From Orobanche coerulescens (taxonomy: Eukaryota > Streptophyta > Magnoliopsida > Lamiales > Orobanchaceae): DNA of 64,000 nucleotides. Shown here piece by piece: positions 11,485-22,486 of this stretch. Location of the stretch: positions 99,414,501-99,478,500 of the forward strand of contig CM065815.1 in the NCBI GenBank assembly GCA_033398695.1. Direction: 5' to 3'. The position numbers were made by a program, and so were the translations under genes. The notes below the pieces were generated by a model. It was given only the letters and a program-made list of their open reading frames with translations. It was not told where the DNA came from and did no database searches. Every line of letters starts with the position of its first letter. Within the stretch, counting starts at the first letter, position 1.

Positions 11485-12119
11485 TTAGTTATGGCCAACG
11501 AGTTTGCAAGACTCCATCCGGATGATGCACTTGGTATCAAGGTGACAGGGAAGCCGGTTTACAGGGATTGGAAAATTCCTAAATGCATCGAGGACAACAT
11601 GACAGGTCTTGATACACCACATGCGGTTCCATGGTCAAACTGCAACGAGGTAAGTTTGAAATTTATATTTATAAATGATTCGCTATGTTTGATGTGATGA
11701 TCTTATATGATTACATATTTTGTTTCAACAGATCATTGCCATTTGTTGCCTCGACCAGAGCCACTGGGTTTCTATCAAGATTGACATCATAACATGGACC
11801 GTGGAGTTGTATGATTCCTTGTCATGCCAACACCAAGATGGTCGATACCGATTCAACCAACTACGACCTATTACTCGTCTGATGCCTCGTGTGCTAGCTC
11901 AATCCGGGTACTGGCTGAACAACCAATCGAAGAAGAAGTATGACACGGAGATGAGTTTCAAAATTATGCCACGGCCCCTTCGCATGCATGTACTTGGATC
12001 GACTCGTCTCTACAAACCCAACAACAAGGCACCAAATCAAGGAAATTAATGAGAAATATATTAAGAAATATTGATATGGTTTAGCTGCTAAAATCTTTAT
12101 GTTGTCGTTAGACATGTAA
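11485..12119 (+). pseudogene. Ulp1-like cysteine protease domain (peptidase C48) of the MULE
   Basis: Three introns or exons are consistent: intron 11406-11484 (GT-AG, 79 bp, phase 0), exon 11485-11649, intron 11650-11731 (82 bp, phase 0), exon from 11732. The protein has the C48 hallmarks SHWVSIKID (catalytic His at about 11762) and VELYDSL (catalytic Asp at about 11813). A frameshift between about 11930 and 11966 moves the C-terminal GPFACMYLDRLV block into another frame that ends at a TAA at 12117. Just before it, where family members read DCG with the catalytic Cys, this copy reads CHG, so the nucleophile seems lost. Proteases of this family remove SUMO-like proteins; the job of the MULE versions is not established. 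Confidence 0.75.
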
Positions 12120-12260
12120 AATAGTTTATGGTGTGTTTTGTTGTGGCAAGATTAATGTGTCGTGTTGTTAAATATTTATGTTGTCATTAGACAGTTTTGG
12201 CAAGATTAATGTGTTGTGTTGTTAAATCTTTATGTTGTCGTTGGACAATTTTGGCTCTGT
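12085..12260 (+). repeat. Short tandem repeat, three copies of about 70 bp
   Basis: The phrase TTTATGTTGTCGTTAGACA and the following GGCAAGATTAATGTGT recur at about 12096, 12175 and 12228 with small changes. It lies at the end of the Ulp1-like gene. Confidence 0.6.
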
Positions 12261-12261
12261 G

Positions 12262-12512
12262 TTGCACACGATGGCTGCACACGATCGTGGCCATCGTGGG
12301 TTACGATAGTGTGCAACCTGCCCATGGTCATGGGTTGCTGCTGTCGTGTGCCCACGATGGCTGCCATGACCGTGTGCACACGACCGTATGTCCCATCGTG
12401 GGCACGGCCGTGTGCACCATCGTGGGCACGGCACTGTGCACCATCGTGTTCACATGACCGTGTGCCCCATCGTGGGCACGGCCGTGTGCACCATCGTGTG
12501 CACATGAACTTT
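12262..12512. repeat. MULE palindrome cluster B
   Basis: It contains CACACGATCGTG, CATCGTGGGC, CACGGCCGTGTGCACC and related words, directly downstream of the Ulp1-like gene and leading into the 411-bp array. Open frames through it reflect the repeat and are not genes. Confidence 0.8.
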
Positions 12513-15500
12513 TGGTATTTTTGCCAGTTTGATTTATTGTGTTATCTAGAAGGATATTTTGTGATTCTAAAATTGCTTGTTCAAACATGAATTACTATAT
12601 AACTTCTTATACAAACTCGTATTTGTTATTTCGTGTAATTCATTAGTATATGAAATATTTCATACAGATGATGAACTTATCCGTACGAACTAATACATTG
12701 AGAATATATATATACTACACATGATATGCAATATATTATGTCAATTCAATCAATAACTTTTTAAATAAGTGTATCGTTAACAAATACTAGTTAATATATA
12801 AGTAACAACACCTAAATTGACGAGTAATTTGAGAAATTGGTGAAAATTATTGATGTTCTTGTTCACACGACCGTGTGCCCAATCATGGGCACGGCCGTGT
12901 GCACCATCGTGTGCACATGAACTTTTGGTATTTTTGCCAATTTGATTTATTGCGTTATCTAGAAGGATGTTTTGTGATTCTAAAATTGCTTGTTCAAACA
13001 TTAATTACTATATAACTTCTTATACAAACTCGTTTTTGTCATTTCGTGTAATTCAGTAGTATATAAGATATTTCATACAGATGATGCACTTATCCGTACG
13101 AACTAATACATTGGGAACATATATACTACACATGATATGCAATATATTATGTTAATTCAATCAATAACTTTTTAAATAAGTGTATCGTTAACAAATACTT
13201 GTTAATATATAAGTAACAACACCTAAATTGACGAGTAATTTGAGAAATTGGTGAAAATTGTTGATGTTCTTGTGCACAAGACCGTGTGCCCCATCGTGGG
13301 CACGACCATGTGCACCATTGTGTGCACATGAACTTTTGGTACTTTTGCCAATTTGATTTATTGTGTTATCTAGAAGGATGTTTTGTGATTCTAAAATTGC
13401 TTGTTCAAACTATATAACTTCTTATACAAACTCGTATTTGTCATTTCGTGTATTTCATTACTATATGAGATAATTCATACAGATGATGAACTTATCCGTA
13501 CGGACAAATACATTGAGAACATATATACTACACATGATATGCAATATATTATGTTAATTCAATCAATAACTTTTTAAATAAGTGTATCGTTAACAAATAC
13601 TTGTTAATATATAAGTAACAACACCTAAATTGACGAGTAATTTGAGAAATTGGTGAAAATTGTTGATGTTCTTGTTCACACGACTGTGTGCCCCATCGTG
13701 GGCACGGCCGTGTGCACCATCATGTGCACATGAACTTTTGGTATTTTTGCCAATTTGATTTATTGTGTTATCTAGAAGGATGTTTTGTGATTCTAAAATT
13801 GCTTGTTCAAACATTAATTACTATATAACTTCTTATACAAACTCGTATTTGTCATTTCGTGTAATTCATTAGTATATGAGATATTTCATACAAATGATGA
13901 ACTTATCCGTACGAACTAATACATTGAGAACATATATACTACACATGATATGCAATATATTATGTTAATTCAATCAATAACTTTTTAAATAAGTGTATCA
14001 TTAACAAATACTTGTTAATATATAAGTAACAACACCTAAATTGACGAGTAATTTGAGAAATTGGTGAAAATTATTGATGTTCTTGTTCACACAACTGTGT
14101 GCCCCATCGTGGGTACGGCCGTGTGCACCATCGTGTGCACATGAACTTTTGGTATTTTTGCATTGTGTTATCTAGAAGGATGTTTTGTGATTCTAAAATT
14201 GCTTGTTCAAACATCAATTACTATATAACTTCTTATACAAACTCGTATTTTTCATTTCGTGTAATTCATTAGTATATGAGATATTTCATACAGATGATGA
14301 ACTTATCTGTACGAACTAATACATTGAGAACATATATACTACACATGATATGCAATATATTATGTTAATTCAATCAATAACTTTTTAAATAAGTGTATCG
14401 TTAACAAATACTTGTTAATATATAAGTAACAACATCTAAATTGACGAGTAATTTGAGAAATTGGTGAAAATTGCTGATGTTCTTCTGCACACGACCATGT
14501 GCCCCATCGTGGGCACAGCCGTGTGCACCATCGTGTGCACATGAACTTTTGGTATTTTTGCCAATTTGATTTATTGTGTTATCTAGAAGGATGTTTTGTG
14601 ATTCTAAAATTGCTTGTTCAAACATTAATTACTATATAATTTCTTATACAAACTCGTATTTGTCATTTCGTGTAATTCATTAGTATATGAGATATTTCAT
14701 ACAGATGATGAACTTATCCGTACGAACTAATACATTGAGAACATATATACTACACATGATATGCAATATATTATGTTAATTCAATCAATAACTTTTTAAA
14801 TAAGTGTATCGTTAACAAATACTTGTTAATATACAAGCAACAACACCTAAATTGACGAGTAATTTGAGAAACTCGTGAAAATTATTGATGTTCTTGTTCA
14901 CACAACTGTGTGCCCTATCGTGGGCACGGCCGTGTGCACCATCATGTGCACATGAACTTTTGGTATTTTTGCCAATTTGATTTATTGTGTTATCTAGAAG
15001 GATGTTTTGTGATTCTAAAATTGCTTGTTCAAACATTAATTACTATATAACTTCTTATACAAACTCGTATTTTTCATTTCGTGTAATTCATTAGTATATG
15101 AGATATTTCATACAGATGATGAACTTATCTGTATGAACTAATACATTGAGAACATATATACTACACATGATATGCAATATATTATGTTAATTCAATCAAT
15201 AACTTTTTAAATAAGTGTATCGTTAACAAATACTTGTTAATATATAAGTAACAACATCTAAATTGACGAGTAATTTGAGAAATTGGTGAAAATTGTTGAT
15301 GTTCTTCTGCACACGACCATGTGCCCCATCGTGGGCACAGCCGTGTGCACCATCGTGTGTACATGAACTTTTGGTATTTTTGCCAATTTGATTTATTGTG
15401 TTATCTAGAAGGATGTTTTGTGATTCTAAAATTGCTTGTTCAAACATTAATTACTATATAACTTCTTATACAAACTCGTATTTGTCATTTCGTGTAATTC

Positions 15501-15773
15501 ATTAGTATATGAAATATTTCATACAGATGATGAACTTATCCGTACGAACCAATACATTGAGAACATATATACTACACATGATATGCAATATATTATGTTA
15601 ATTCTATCAATAACCTTTTAAATAAGTGTATCGTTAACAAATACTTGTTAATATATAAGTAACAACACCTAAATTGACGAGTAATTTCATAAATTGGTGA
15701 AAATTGTTGATGTTCTTGTGCACACGACCGTGTGCCCCATCGTGGGCACAGCCGTGTGAACCATCATGTGCAC
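12503..15773. repeat. Tandem array, eight units of about 411 bp
   Basis: The phrase CATGAACTTTTGG starts at 12503, 12916, 13327, 13729, 14140, 14540, 14951 and 15362, and a decayed start follows at 15773. This gives unit lengths of 413, 411, 402, 411, 400, 411, 411 and 411. Two short units carry deletions (at about 13408 and 14160). Each unit has one palindromic island of about 60 bp (CACGACCGTGTGCCCC...CACGGCCGTGTGCACC) and about 350 bp of AT-rich sequence. Units are very alike by eye, so the array is recent or homogenised. Repeated minus-strand frames of about 60-74 codons are by-products. Confidence 0.95.
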
Positions 15774-15862
15774 ACGTGGATACAGTGCCAATTTGACACC
15801 GTAGACACCGTGACACCTAGTTGCCAACGTGGCACACGATCGTGCCGATCGTGTGCACTACA
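15715..15862. repeat. MULE palindrome cluster C
   Basis: The words CACACGACCGTGTG, CACACGATCGTG and CGATCGTGTGC sit about 170 bp upstream of the small plus-strand gene at 16034. A weak TATA-like AATATAAGC lies between them (about 15920). Confidence 0.75.
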
Positions 15863-16033
15863 ATGGGCAACATCAAATTATTTTATTATAAAATTCCATC
15901 GTGGGTCCCCACTTTTTCAATATAAGCCCATCTTCCTGTACCGAGAGTGAAATACCTGAACCGTAGTCCCCCCATTCACTATAAACCCTAATCAATTACA
16001 ATCTATTAAAATCCATTAAAATCAAATACGCGA

Positions 16034-16398
16034 AATGAGCGGCCGACTACGAGAAAGTGATTTAGGAGGAATCGAAGCACCTCCACCAAAAAGAAGAAGG
16101 AGGATACCTCCTCCCAACCCACCATAGAGAACTAGGCCGAGAGGAAGATACTCAATGCTAAGAGTAAGTTTTTTTATTTTGTTTTATGTGTAGTGTGTAC
16201 TGCGAATTAATGTGTTTTATGAAGCAAGGCCTATTTAAAAACACTGCGAGCACTGCAGTCATACTAGATGGTGATGATGATGATTTAGAGATTTCTGAGA
16301 AGACAAGTAAAAAAGTTATTTTAGAAGAAGAAGTTCATGGAGATGATGATACAAGACTAAAGAAACAGCAGCAGATGAGGGAGAAGGGATCCAAGTGA
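16034..16398 (+). pseudogene. Small third MULE gene with basic NLS-like motif, unrecognised
   Basis: The frame opens MSGRLRESDLGGIEAPPPKR, with the basic core PPKRRRRIPPP at about residues 17-27 that looks like a nuclear localisation signal. An in-frame TAG follows after NPP. A donor (AGA|GTAAGT at 16164) and acceptor (CTGCAG ending at 16259) give a second exon encoding an acidic run (DGDDDDLEISE), KKVILEEEVHG and KKQQQMREKGSK, then stop. The predicted full product is about 90 residues. I do not recognise the family. It has its own upstream palindrome cluster. It could be an accessory MULE gene or a captured fragment. Confidence 0.4.
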
Positions 16399-16804
16399 TT
16401 GTGGTTTTTAAGATATTATTAGATATTTAGGTGCGATGGTGATGAACTTTTGTTTTGTAAAGTTATATGCTTTTGGTGTAAACTATTGCTCTTTAAAGTG
16501 AGATACTTTACATCACTGATGTTTGACTTAAATTTCATTTCAAAGATAAAGAAAATAGACAAAAAAATTATGCATTTGAACTAATAATCAGAATACTGAA
16601 TCAATAGATGGTCCATCGACGATCAAAATATCAGCACATGATTGTTGCTAGTAAGTCACAAAATATATAAATGCATAAGCAATTTATGTTTCATGGTATG
16701 GACATCCCTTTATGTCATGGTCATCATTACGACAAATGCTACACCTCTTCTTCTGTCGGTGCCTTTGTCTCATTTGTTCATCCATTCCTTGAGTTTCTTA
16801 AGGG
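16399..16804. other. Non-coding spacer in the MULE
   Basis: It separates the 3' ends of the small gene (plus) and the transposase gene (minus). It is AT-rich with no feature I can support; terminators are presumably here but are not visible. Confidence 0.4.
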
Positions 16805-17216
16805 ATATTCAAATCCACACCACCTATGGGAATGAATGCTTTGCAAGATTTTCTATTGTGTCCGATTCCTTTACACCTACCGCACACCTGAGGCCGTCCA
16901 CCTGCGGGCAAATTTTCAACAGCGAACCACGCACGACTCATGCTTGGTCGACCGGCTTGTTATACCCCCTCGGTAGGTACGCAAACGATGGATGAGATCT
17001 CCGGTGGGACATTCCACTCATCAGGATGTGGGATAGGATTAATATGCTTCTTATAAGTCTCTCTAAGGCCTTGTTTCTTGAAATAACGACTAACAAAATC
17101 ATACACAGACAAACCATTGCCGACGCGCCTGTTACAATAAGCAATTATGTCAAGGATGTGGTATAGGATAATATATTTTTGATACTGATGAGGTGTAGGA
17201 TAAATCCAGACCATCC

Positions 17217-17590
17217 CTGTGTTGCACACGATGGAAGCACACGATCGTGCCCATCGTGGGTTACAATCGTGTGCATTTTACCCACGGTCATAGGCTACTG
17301 CTGTCGTGTGCATCCTGCCATGACCGTGGGCACACGATGGCTAGTCCCATCGTGGGCACGACCGTGTGCCCCGACAGCACTCAGCAGATGTAGGATATAG
17401 CGCCCGCAAGCTATAGAATATAGCGCCCACAAGCTGTAGGATACAGTGCCCGCAAGCTATAGGATACAACACCCGCAAGTTGCAGGATACAGCATCCGAC
17501 AGCACCCGCATGCCCACGGCCATGACCGTGTGCACATGACAGAATAGACAAAAACATTGAATGGTGTGCACATTAGAGAAAAACAATTAC
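17217..17590 (-). other. Predicted intron of the transposase gene holding palindrome cluster D
   Basis: The minus strand reads CTATAAG|GTAATT at the donor and CAACACAG|GGATGG at the acceptor, joining the SWIM exon to the zinc-knuckle exon. The intron is almost wholly made of CACACGATCGTGCCC-type words (17221-17380 and 17500-17545) and a 25-bp tandem repeat between them. Confidence 0.65.
17389..17495. repeat. Tandem repeat, about five units of 25 bp
   Basis: The unit is close to TAGGATATAGCGCCCGCAAGC with drift (TAGGATACAGTGCCCGCAAG). It is unlike the palindrome word around it and lies inside the predicted transposase intron. Confidence 0.75.
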
Positions 17591-19706
17591 CTTATAGACG
17601 CAACAACATGACGACATGGAATCTGATCTAAATCAAACTCACGACGACAACATGTCCAGATTCGAAGGTCGACCTCATAAGAAACTTTGTTTTCTTCGAC
17701 TTTATAAACAAGTGGGGTGGTAGCTCAAACGGTAAGAGTCAGACTGGCTTGCACAGAGTTAGAAAGCTTTTCAAAAGTGTGCATTGTCGACTTATGGTCT
17801 CTTGATGTAGCTTCTCCCCGCTTTTCATCAAAACAATTCTCTAAAATTAGGCAAAATATCTCAAGTAACGAGCAAACAGGTAAACGCCTCGCCCACAACA
17901 TACGATTATTAAAGCATTCAACAACATTGGATGTTAAGAAGTTATAGCATCATACCGGACACTTCGACCTAGCCCACCTCTCTGGCCCCATTAGGGCTTT
18001 CAATATGTAGTTTTGAAAAGTAGTTTTCAAAAACTTCTTCACGATGCGTGTAGGCAGCAGTTCTAAAGAGTCCTATAGCATGCACACCATAGAAGGTCAG
18101 AATTTTTGCAATATGGTGATAGCACAACCCGTGGAATGCATTCGAATAGACGGCTCGAATAGCATTCTGAATGCTCTTATGTTGGTCACTCACAATTAGT
18201 AAATCTTCCATCGGATTGTAGCATCTGTGCAGGTTATACAGAAAATAAGTCCATGACTCGTCGTTCTCTATTGGATCGAGACCAACTGCAAGAGGAAATA
18301 CTTGCTCATTCCCGTAAAATGTGACGGCCACAAATAGAGTTCCTTTATTCCTTCCCTTCAGGTGGGTCCCATCAACTATAATCACCGGTCGAAGGCATGT
18401 ATCAAATGCCCTAATACTCTGTCCGAGTGCAACGAACATGTGGCAAAACACTCCCTCATGAGTCGTCTGCAAATCATAAATTGTCCATGGATTACGCTGT
18501 TTTAATAAATACAGATAAGATGGGAGCCTCTGATACGACTCATCAAAGCCGCCATATGTATTCTCTATCGCTATATTCCTCGTCCGGAGAGCAAAAACTG
18601 TATAGCATGTCAATGCCGTACTGCCTACACATCTTTGCAATCATCTCCTTTGGCCTCAATGTGACCCCCTCACCGATCAATCTTTTAGCAAAATAATGGG
18701 CGGCAACATCAGAAGTGACCGATCGTACGGCAGCACGGTTCAAATTAGGGTGACAGCTGTGCTCCAAGGTCAACTTAGTAATTCTCCAAATAGTTGCACC
18801 CTCAATAACACACAACCTAAACTGACAATTTTTTCGCCCACTCTTACAAACAAACATTATACGTTTATCGGCGGAACAATCAGTGATACACTGTAGCATG
18901 TTTTCCAAATGATACATTCCTACAGTTATCCTCAACTCTGTCTTTGAACGAAAGGTGGACCCCACCTCTAGCTGACCGGTAACCGGTGGAGGCTGCTCGA
19001 CCCAACCCAAAGTCCCGGCAATACTGGGGTCCGGAAATGGAATGATCCAGTTACGCATTGATTGTATATGCTCATGCTCGCTCGCAGATTGATGGTCGGA
19101 TGAGAAGTTCCGATGACTCATAATCCTATCTATTTGGGCCGGTTGGCGAACCCAAGCAAGAAATTCCGAAGATAGTGACTCAAGCATGTCTTTACAACAA
19201 TCTTCATCTTCGGATGTATGCACCTCCTCATCTTCCTCGTCTTCCTCATCTTCCTCGTATTGATAATCTTTGGAAGGCATGTCATAATTTATGTTGTCGG
19301 GCACTAATCTCGAGCTGCTACATTCCATATTAACCTCAGGAGTGGAGGAGCTGCCGTTCTCAACATAAACCTTAGGATCCTCCTTGTATTCTACTAGTAA
19401 TCGAAGTATCTCGGTATCGCCCCGTAATAGGACTTTTACTTTGTTTCCCTTGGCCATGTGTGTCAAGTACCATAATTTGTAATCGGACTCATTTGGACCA
19501 CCCAAACCCTCTCTGATAACCCCCACGAGGTTTGCACGACTAACTTTGCTCGTGTCGATGTAGACAAAAAAGGAGTCCCCGTCTACATATGTCGATCGCT
19601 CCCAATGACCACCGTGATGTATCAAAATACGTTGCCACGACATCTGATTACAAAAAGATGAATAACTATTCAGAAAACTGAGCGAACAATATTACAAAAT
19701 GGTTTG

Positions 19707-19916
19707 CCTTGGACACGACCGATGCACACGGTCGTATGATACTGTGTGCATCGACCGTGTGCACGTTTCTGGCCATGAACAGGATCGCTGCACATGATTG
19801 TAGACGATCGTGTTAAACGATCGTGAACACATTAGTTGTGCGCATGATGTCAAGGTCGTTGGACACGATCGTTGCACACGGTGGCTTCCCATCGTGTGCA
19901 GCGATCGTGTCCGCAA
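19707..19916. repeat. MULE palindrome cluster E, upstream of the transposase
   Basis: The words CACACGGTCGTATG, CGACCGTGTGCACG, GGACACGATCGTTGCACACG and others lie 65-275 bp upstream of the transposase ATG on the minus strand. This is the same promoter-proximal place as cluster A for the Ulp1-like gene. Confidence 0.8.
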
Positions 19917-19919
19917 GAA

Positions 19920-20260
19920 CTGGTCGGAATTTTTTTTTTCCAGCGGTCAAATACTGATGCATACCTTCTTTATGAACCCAGAAGCATGACAAATGAAGTC
20001 TTATTTGAACATCAACTTTTCTTTTCGAATAATCTTGTGATTTTTATAAGATTTTTGAGAGACCCTTTGTCAAAAATGGTGTGTTGTTTTGATGTATATG
20101 TTGTAGTTAAATTTTAGTTGTTGGACATTAATATCGATCGGAGTAAATGAGGAAAGTAAAAAAGGAAAAAGAGAAGCAAAATAGTTTAAATGAAAGAAAA
20201 TAAAAAAAGGGAAAAGTCAACATTACAACAAAAGAGAGGATATTTTAGTCTTTTTAATCA
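19920..20260. other. Subterminal non-coding region of the MULE
   Basis: There is no gene. AT- and purine-rich sequence with weak inverted similarity to 8460-8520 just inside the terminal repeat. Confidence 0.4.
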
Positions 20261-20342
20261 AAATGGTACTAAAAACTTATAGTTTTATGAATGGGGATAT
20301 AAAACTTATCAATTTTATGATTTGGTATTAAAAAATTGATTC
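20261..20342 (-). repeat. MULE terminal inverted repeat, right
   Basis: It is the reverse complement of the left repeat at 8375-8457 (shared CCCCATTCATAAAACTATAA and TACCAAATCATAAAA), and is followed by the CAACAATGG duplication at 20343-20351. Confidence 0.85.
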
Positions 20343-20351
20343 CAACAATGG
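20343..20351. repeat. MULE target-site duplication, right
   Basis: CAACAATGG matches TAACAATGG at 8366-8374 except for the first base. Confidence 0.8.
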
Positions 20352-20424
20352 TTAATGTGCCAAGTGTAACATATAATCGCGTAATTCTCCCACTTACAAA
20401 CACTAAATTAAAAAAGGTTACGAG

Positions 20425-20680
20425 TGTTGGGATTCCGAATACAAAACTGAGTACGCAGCGGAATAATAAAACTCAATATGAAGAATCCTAAACAGGATCG
20501 ATCAAGTAACGTATATACAAAAAATAAATTGACGAAGACAGAGGATAAAGTCCCATACCTTTGAAGCCTTTGATAATATCTTCGTAATTTGATGATGATC
20601 ACGAACCCGAGCACGAGTATGAAATCAGTTCGTCCCAAACACCAAAACTACGATGTCTCTACTTCACACGCATCGAATGT
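20425..20680 (-). mobile_element. Inverted 3' fragment of a copia A/B-type LTR
   Basis: It begins TGTTGGGATTCC, the reverse complement of the copia LTR end GGAATCCCAACA, and continues with the reverse complement of the LTR 3' region (CGCAGCGGAATAATA, GATCGATCAAGTAACG). It is cut by the G1 LTR at 20681. It may be the relic of a separate minus-strand copia. No partner LTR in this orientation is seen. Confidence 0.65.
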
Positions 20681-21035
20681 TGTAACACCCCCAAACTAGG
20701 CGGATATTACAGTGCCGTGGACCCCCAACTGGGACCCACCAGGCGAATGAAAATTAATGAATTAAATAATATAACGGTAGTACCAAACCACATTATATTA
20801 CCAATTACTCCGATGAGGAGTTCAAGTATATTACACCCAAGAATACAGAATACATATATATTTCATATGAAGATGAAATATACAACACTGAATAAATGAA
20901 AGTCCAAACGGAAACTACAGCGGAAAATACACATCAAAGAAAACACGAGTAAATGTAAAGACTGGGCCCCCTACTAGTATCACTGGGACTCCTCGCCATC
21001 AACGTTTTCTTCCCGTGCCTTTGCCTTTCCATGAC

Positions 21036-22127
21036 CTAAAAACAACATCCCCAATGGGGTCAGTTCCACAGAACAAAAATCCTCAAGAGTTGAACAAAAT
21101 ACAATAATCACATGAATGCGTTATGAAATCAAGTTGAATGATGGGCATCATAGTACACCACGAATGGGATGTGCAAGTGCATAAGCCTACCGAGTGCCCG
21201 GCGTCCCGCATAAACACCCGCAAAACTTAGCCTAATTAGTCTCATGGAGGCACGTTACCGTATACACAGTCTACTGCGTTCGGATCCCCTCATAAACACA
21301 ATGACCTTAATGTGCCCGACTAAAAATTCCACACATATACCACCCGGAACGCAATACAATCCCGGAAGGTCACAAGAACAAAAGCGACCATGATGAAGAA
21401 CAATGAATAGAATCCGCCAAGGGTCAAGAATGACTCACCAAGGTGAAATAATGACGCAATGAGTGATAGCTTCAAGTGAAATGATTCGAACCATTGTTCC
21501 TCGTGAGTTGAATGACTAATTTGATAATTACAAGTCCCAACATGATTAATGTACTAAGCATGAATTATACGTATGAATGAACAACAACGAAAGGAATGAT
21601 TATACTTTTAACCGAGCAAGAATTAACTTGCCTCAAATACCGGTGAATAATGTCCTTCCTCGAACAAACGCCCTTAATGGAGTTATCAGTCGCTCGAACA
21701 ACCTTGAATAACATAATTACCAACAATTCGCTTAATATATGTATCAATTATGATCATAACCAATTCAAGAGGTCGATACAACAAATCCAAACTCATCGGG
21801 GCATTTTGACAAACACGTTATAAACAATCTCCCCTTGTTTACAACCAATCCCAATTATATCGAAAACCAACCTCCAAATGAGTGATTCAATCCAACAAAA
21901 CACCATCAATAGTCCAAAAAGAATACACAACTCGATATTAAAAACAACATCCAATCGAAATCCCTAATTCCAAATCAACATTCAAAGTGTTATTGAATAA
22001 TCCTCCAACAATCCGATGATAACTCATAAAAACTCATAATCATACGTATATCCTTCACATATCATGATTATATCATCTAAAACATCATGCTCCAACTCAA
22101 AATCAAATCTAGGGTTGAAAAAGTTAC
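21036..22127 (-). other. Predicted intron inside the G1 LTR
   Basis: In element sense the donor is TTCAAG|GTAACT and the acceptor is TTGTTTTTAG|GTCATG, 1092 bp apart. Corresponding sites occur in the LTRs of G2, G4 and G5. Predicted only. Confidence 0.45.
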
Positions 22128-22325
22128 CTTGAATTAGGATGAAGAATCCAAATATATGTTGTTAATCCACACCAAGAACTCAAGGAGGATGAAAACTCTG
22201 AGATTGAGGATGCCAAATCGCCCAAAATATCGCCCGTAAGCCGCACAAGGAGAGGAGGAATGAGGAAAATGATGAAAAGAACTTCCCTCCTCAAAAATCC
22301 ACTAAAAAAGGGAAATCTGACTTGC

Positions 22326-22486
22326 GTGCCGCGGCCTGCGGCCGAAAACAGCTCCCCGCACTTATCTTAGTGCCGCGGCACAGCCAGCAGAGGGTCGCGG
22401 CCTGTGGTACAGCCGCTGCCAGGCTCAACTGCACAAGGTGTGTGCCACGGCGCGCAATCCCTTATGCCACGGCGGGCACTATTCGG
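22326..22486. repeat. Palindrome cluster GTGCCGCGGCAC in the G1 LTR
   Basis: Copies include GTGCCGCGGCCTGCGGCC, GTGCCGCGGCACAG, GTCGCGGCC, GTGCCACGGCGCG and ATGCCACGGCGGGCAC. GTGCCGCGGCAC is a perfect 12-bp palindrome with CpG. The cluster occupies the same promoter-proximal place as the TAGCGTGCGCTA cluster of G2. Confidence 0.7.

Larger units (their letters stand above)
16805..19643 (-). pseudogene. mudrA-like: MURA-like transposase of the MULE
   Basis: The start ATG is at 19641-19643 (MSWQRILIHHGG). In order on the minus strand: an N-terminal PB1-like part; an acidic run (EEDEEDEEDEE); a MuDR-type DNA-binding domain (FRSKTELRITVGMYHL...LEHSCHPNL); after a frameshift near 18600, the MULE catalytic core with VDGTHLKG (first Asp) and SDQHKSI (second Asp); NFLTSNVVECFNNRML; then a SWIM zinc finger (REFDLDQIPCRHVVAS, near 17600). 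A 374-bp GT-AG intron (17217-17590) follows. The last exon has the C-terminal part (PIPHPDEWNVPPE) and a CCHC knuckle, CGRCKGIGHNRKSC, near 16860. A TAA splits that exon where QAGRP follows. The protein would cut and join the element's terminal repeats, but this copy is broken. Confidence 0.85.
8375..20342. mobile_element. Mutator-like transposon (MULE) with Ulp1-like gene, Kaonashi-type
   Basis: The element is about 12.0 kb, with terminal inverted repeats of roughly 80 bp and a 9-bp target duplication. It contains a MURA transposase gene on the minus strand (16805-19643), a Ulp1-type cysteine protease gene with a DUF1985-like N-terminal part on the plus strand (9102-12119) and a third small plus-strand gene (16034-16398). 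The arrangement of a MURA gene with a Ulp1-like gene is known from plant Kaonashi-type MULEs. Every coding region has stops or frameshifts. Clusters of the word CACACGATCGTGTG lie beside each gene, and a tandem array of eight 0.4 kb units fills 12503-15773. Confidence 0.85.
5532..20424 (+). mobile_element. Ty1/copia family A, LTR plus leader, split by the MULE
   Basis: The LTR (5532-7400), primer-binding site and about 1 kb of leader match the leader of copia B (27835-28960). The leader stops at 8374 in the MULE duplication and resumes at 20343-20424, where ACTCCCACTTACAAACACTAA matches copia B at about 28926. No gag, pol or second LTR follows: the sequence runs straight into an inverted LTR fragment. 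The element is therefore truncated. Confidence 0.75.

Noticed and set aside
12503..15773. Regular repeats with spacers, CRISPR-like at first sight
   Set aside because: The whole 411-bp unit is repeated, including the AT-rich part, and the context is a plant MULE. It is a tandem array, not repeats with unique spacers.
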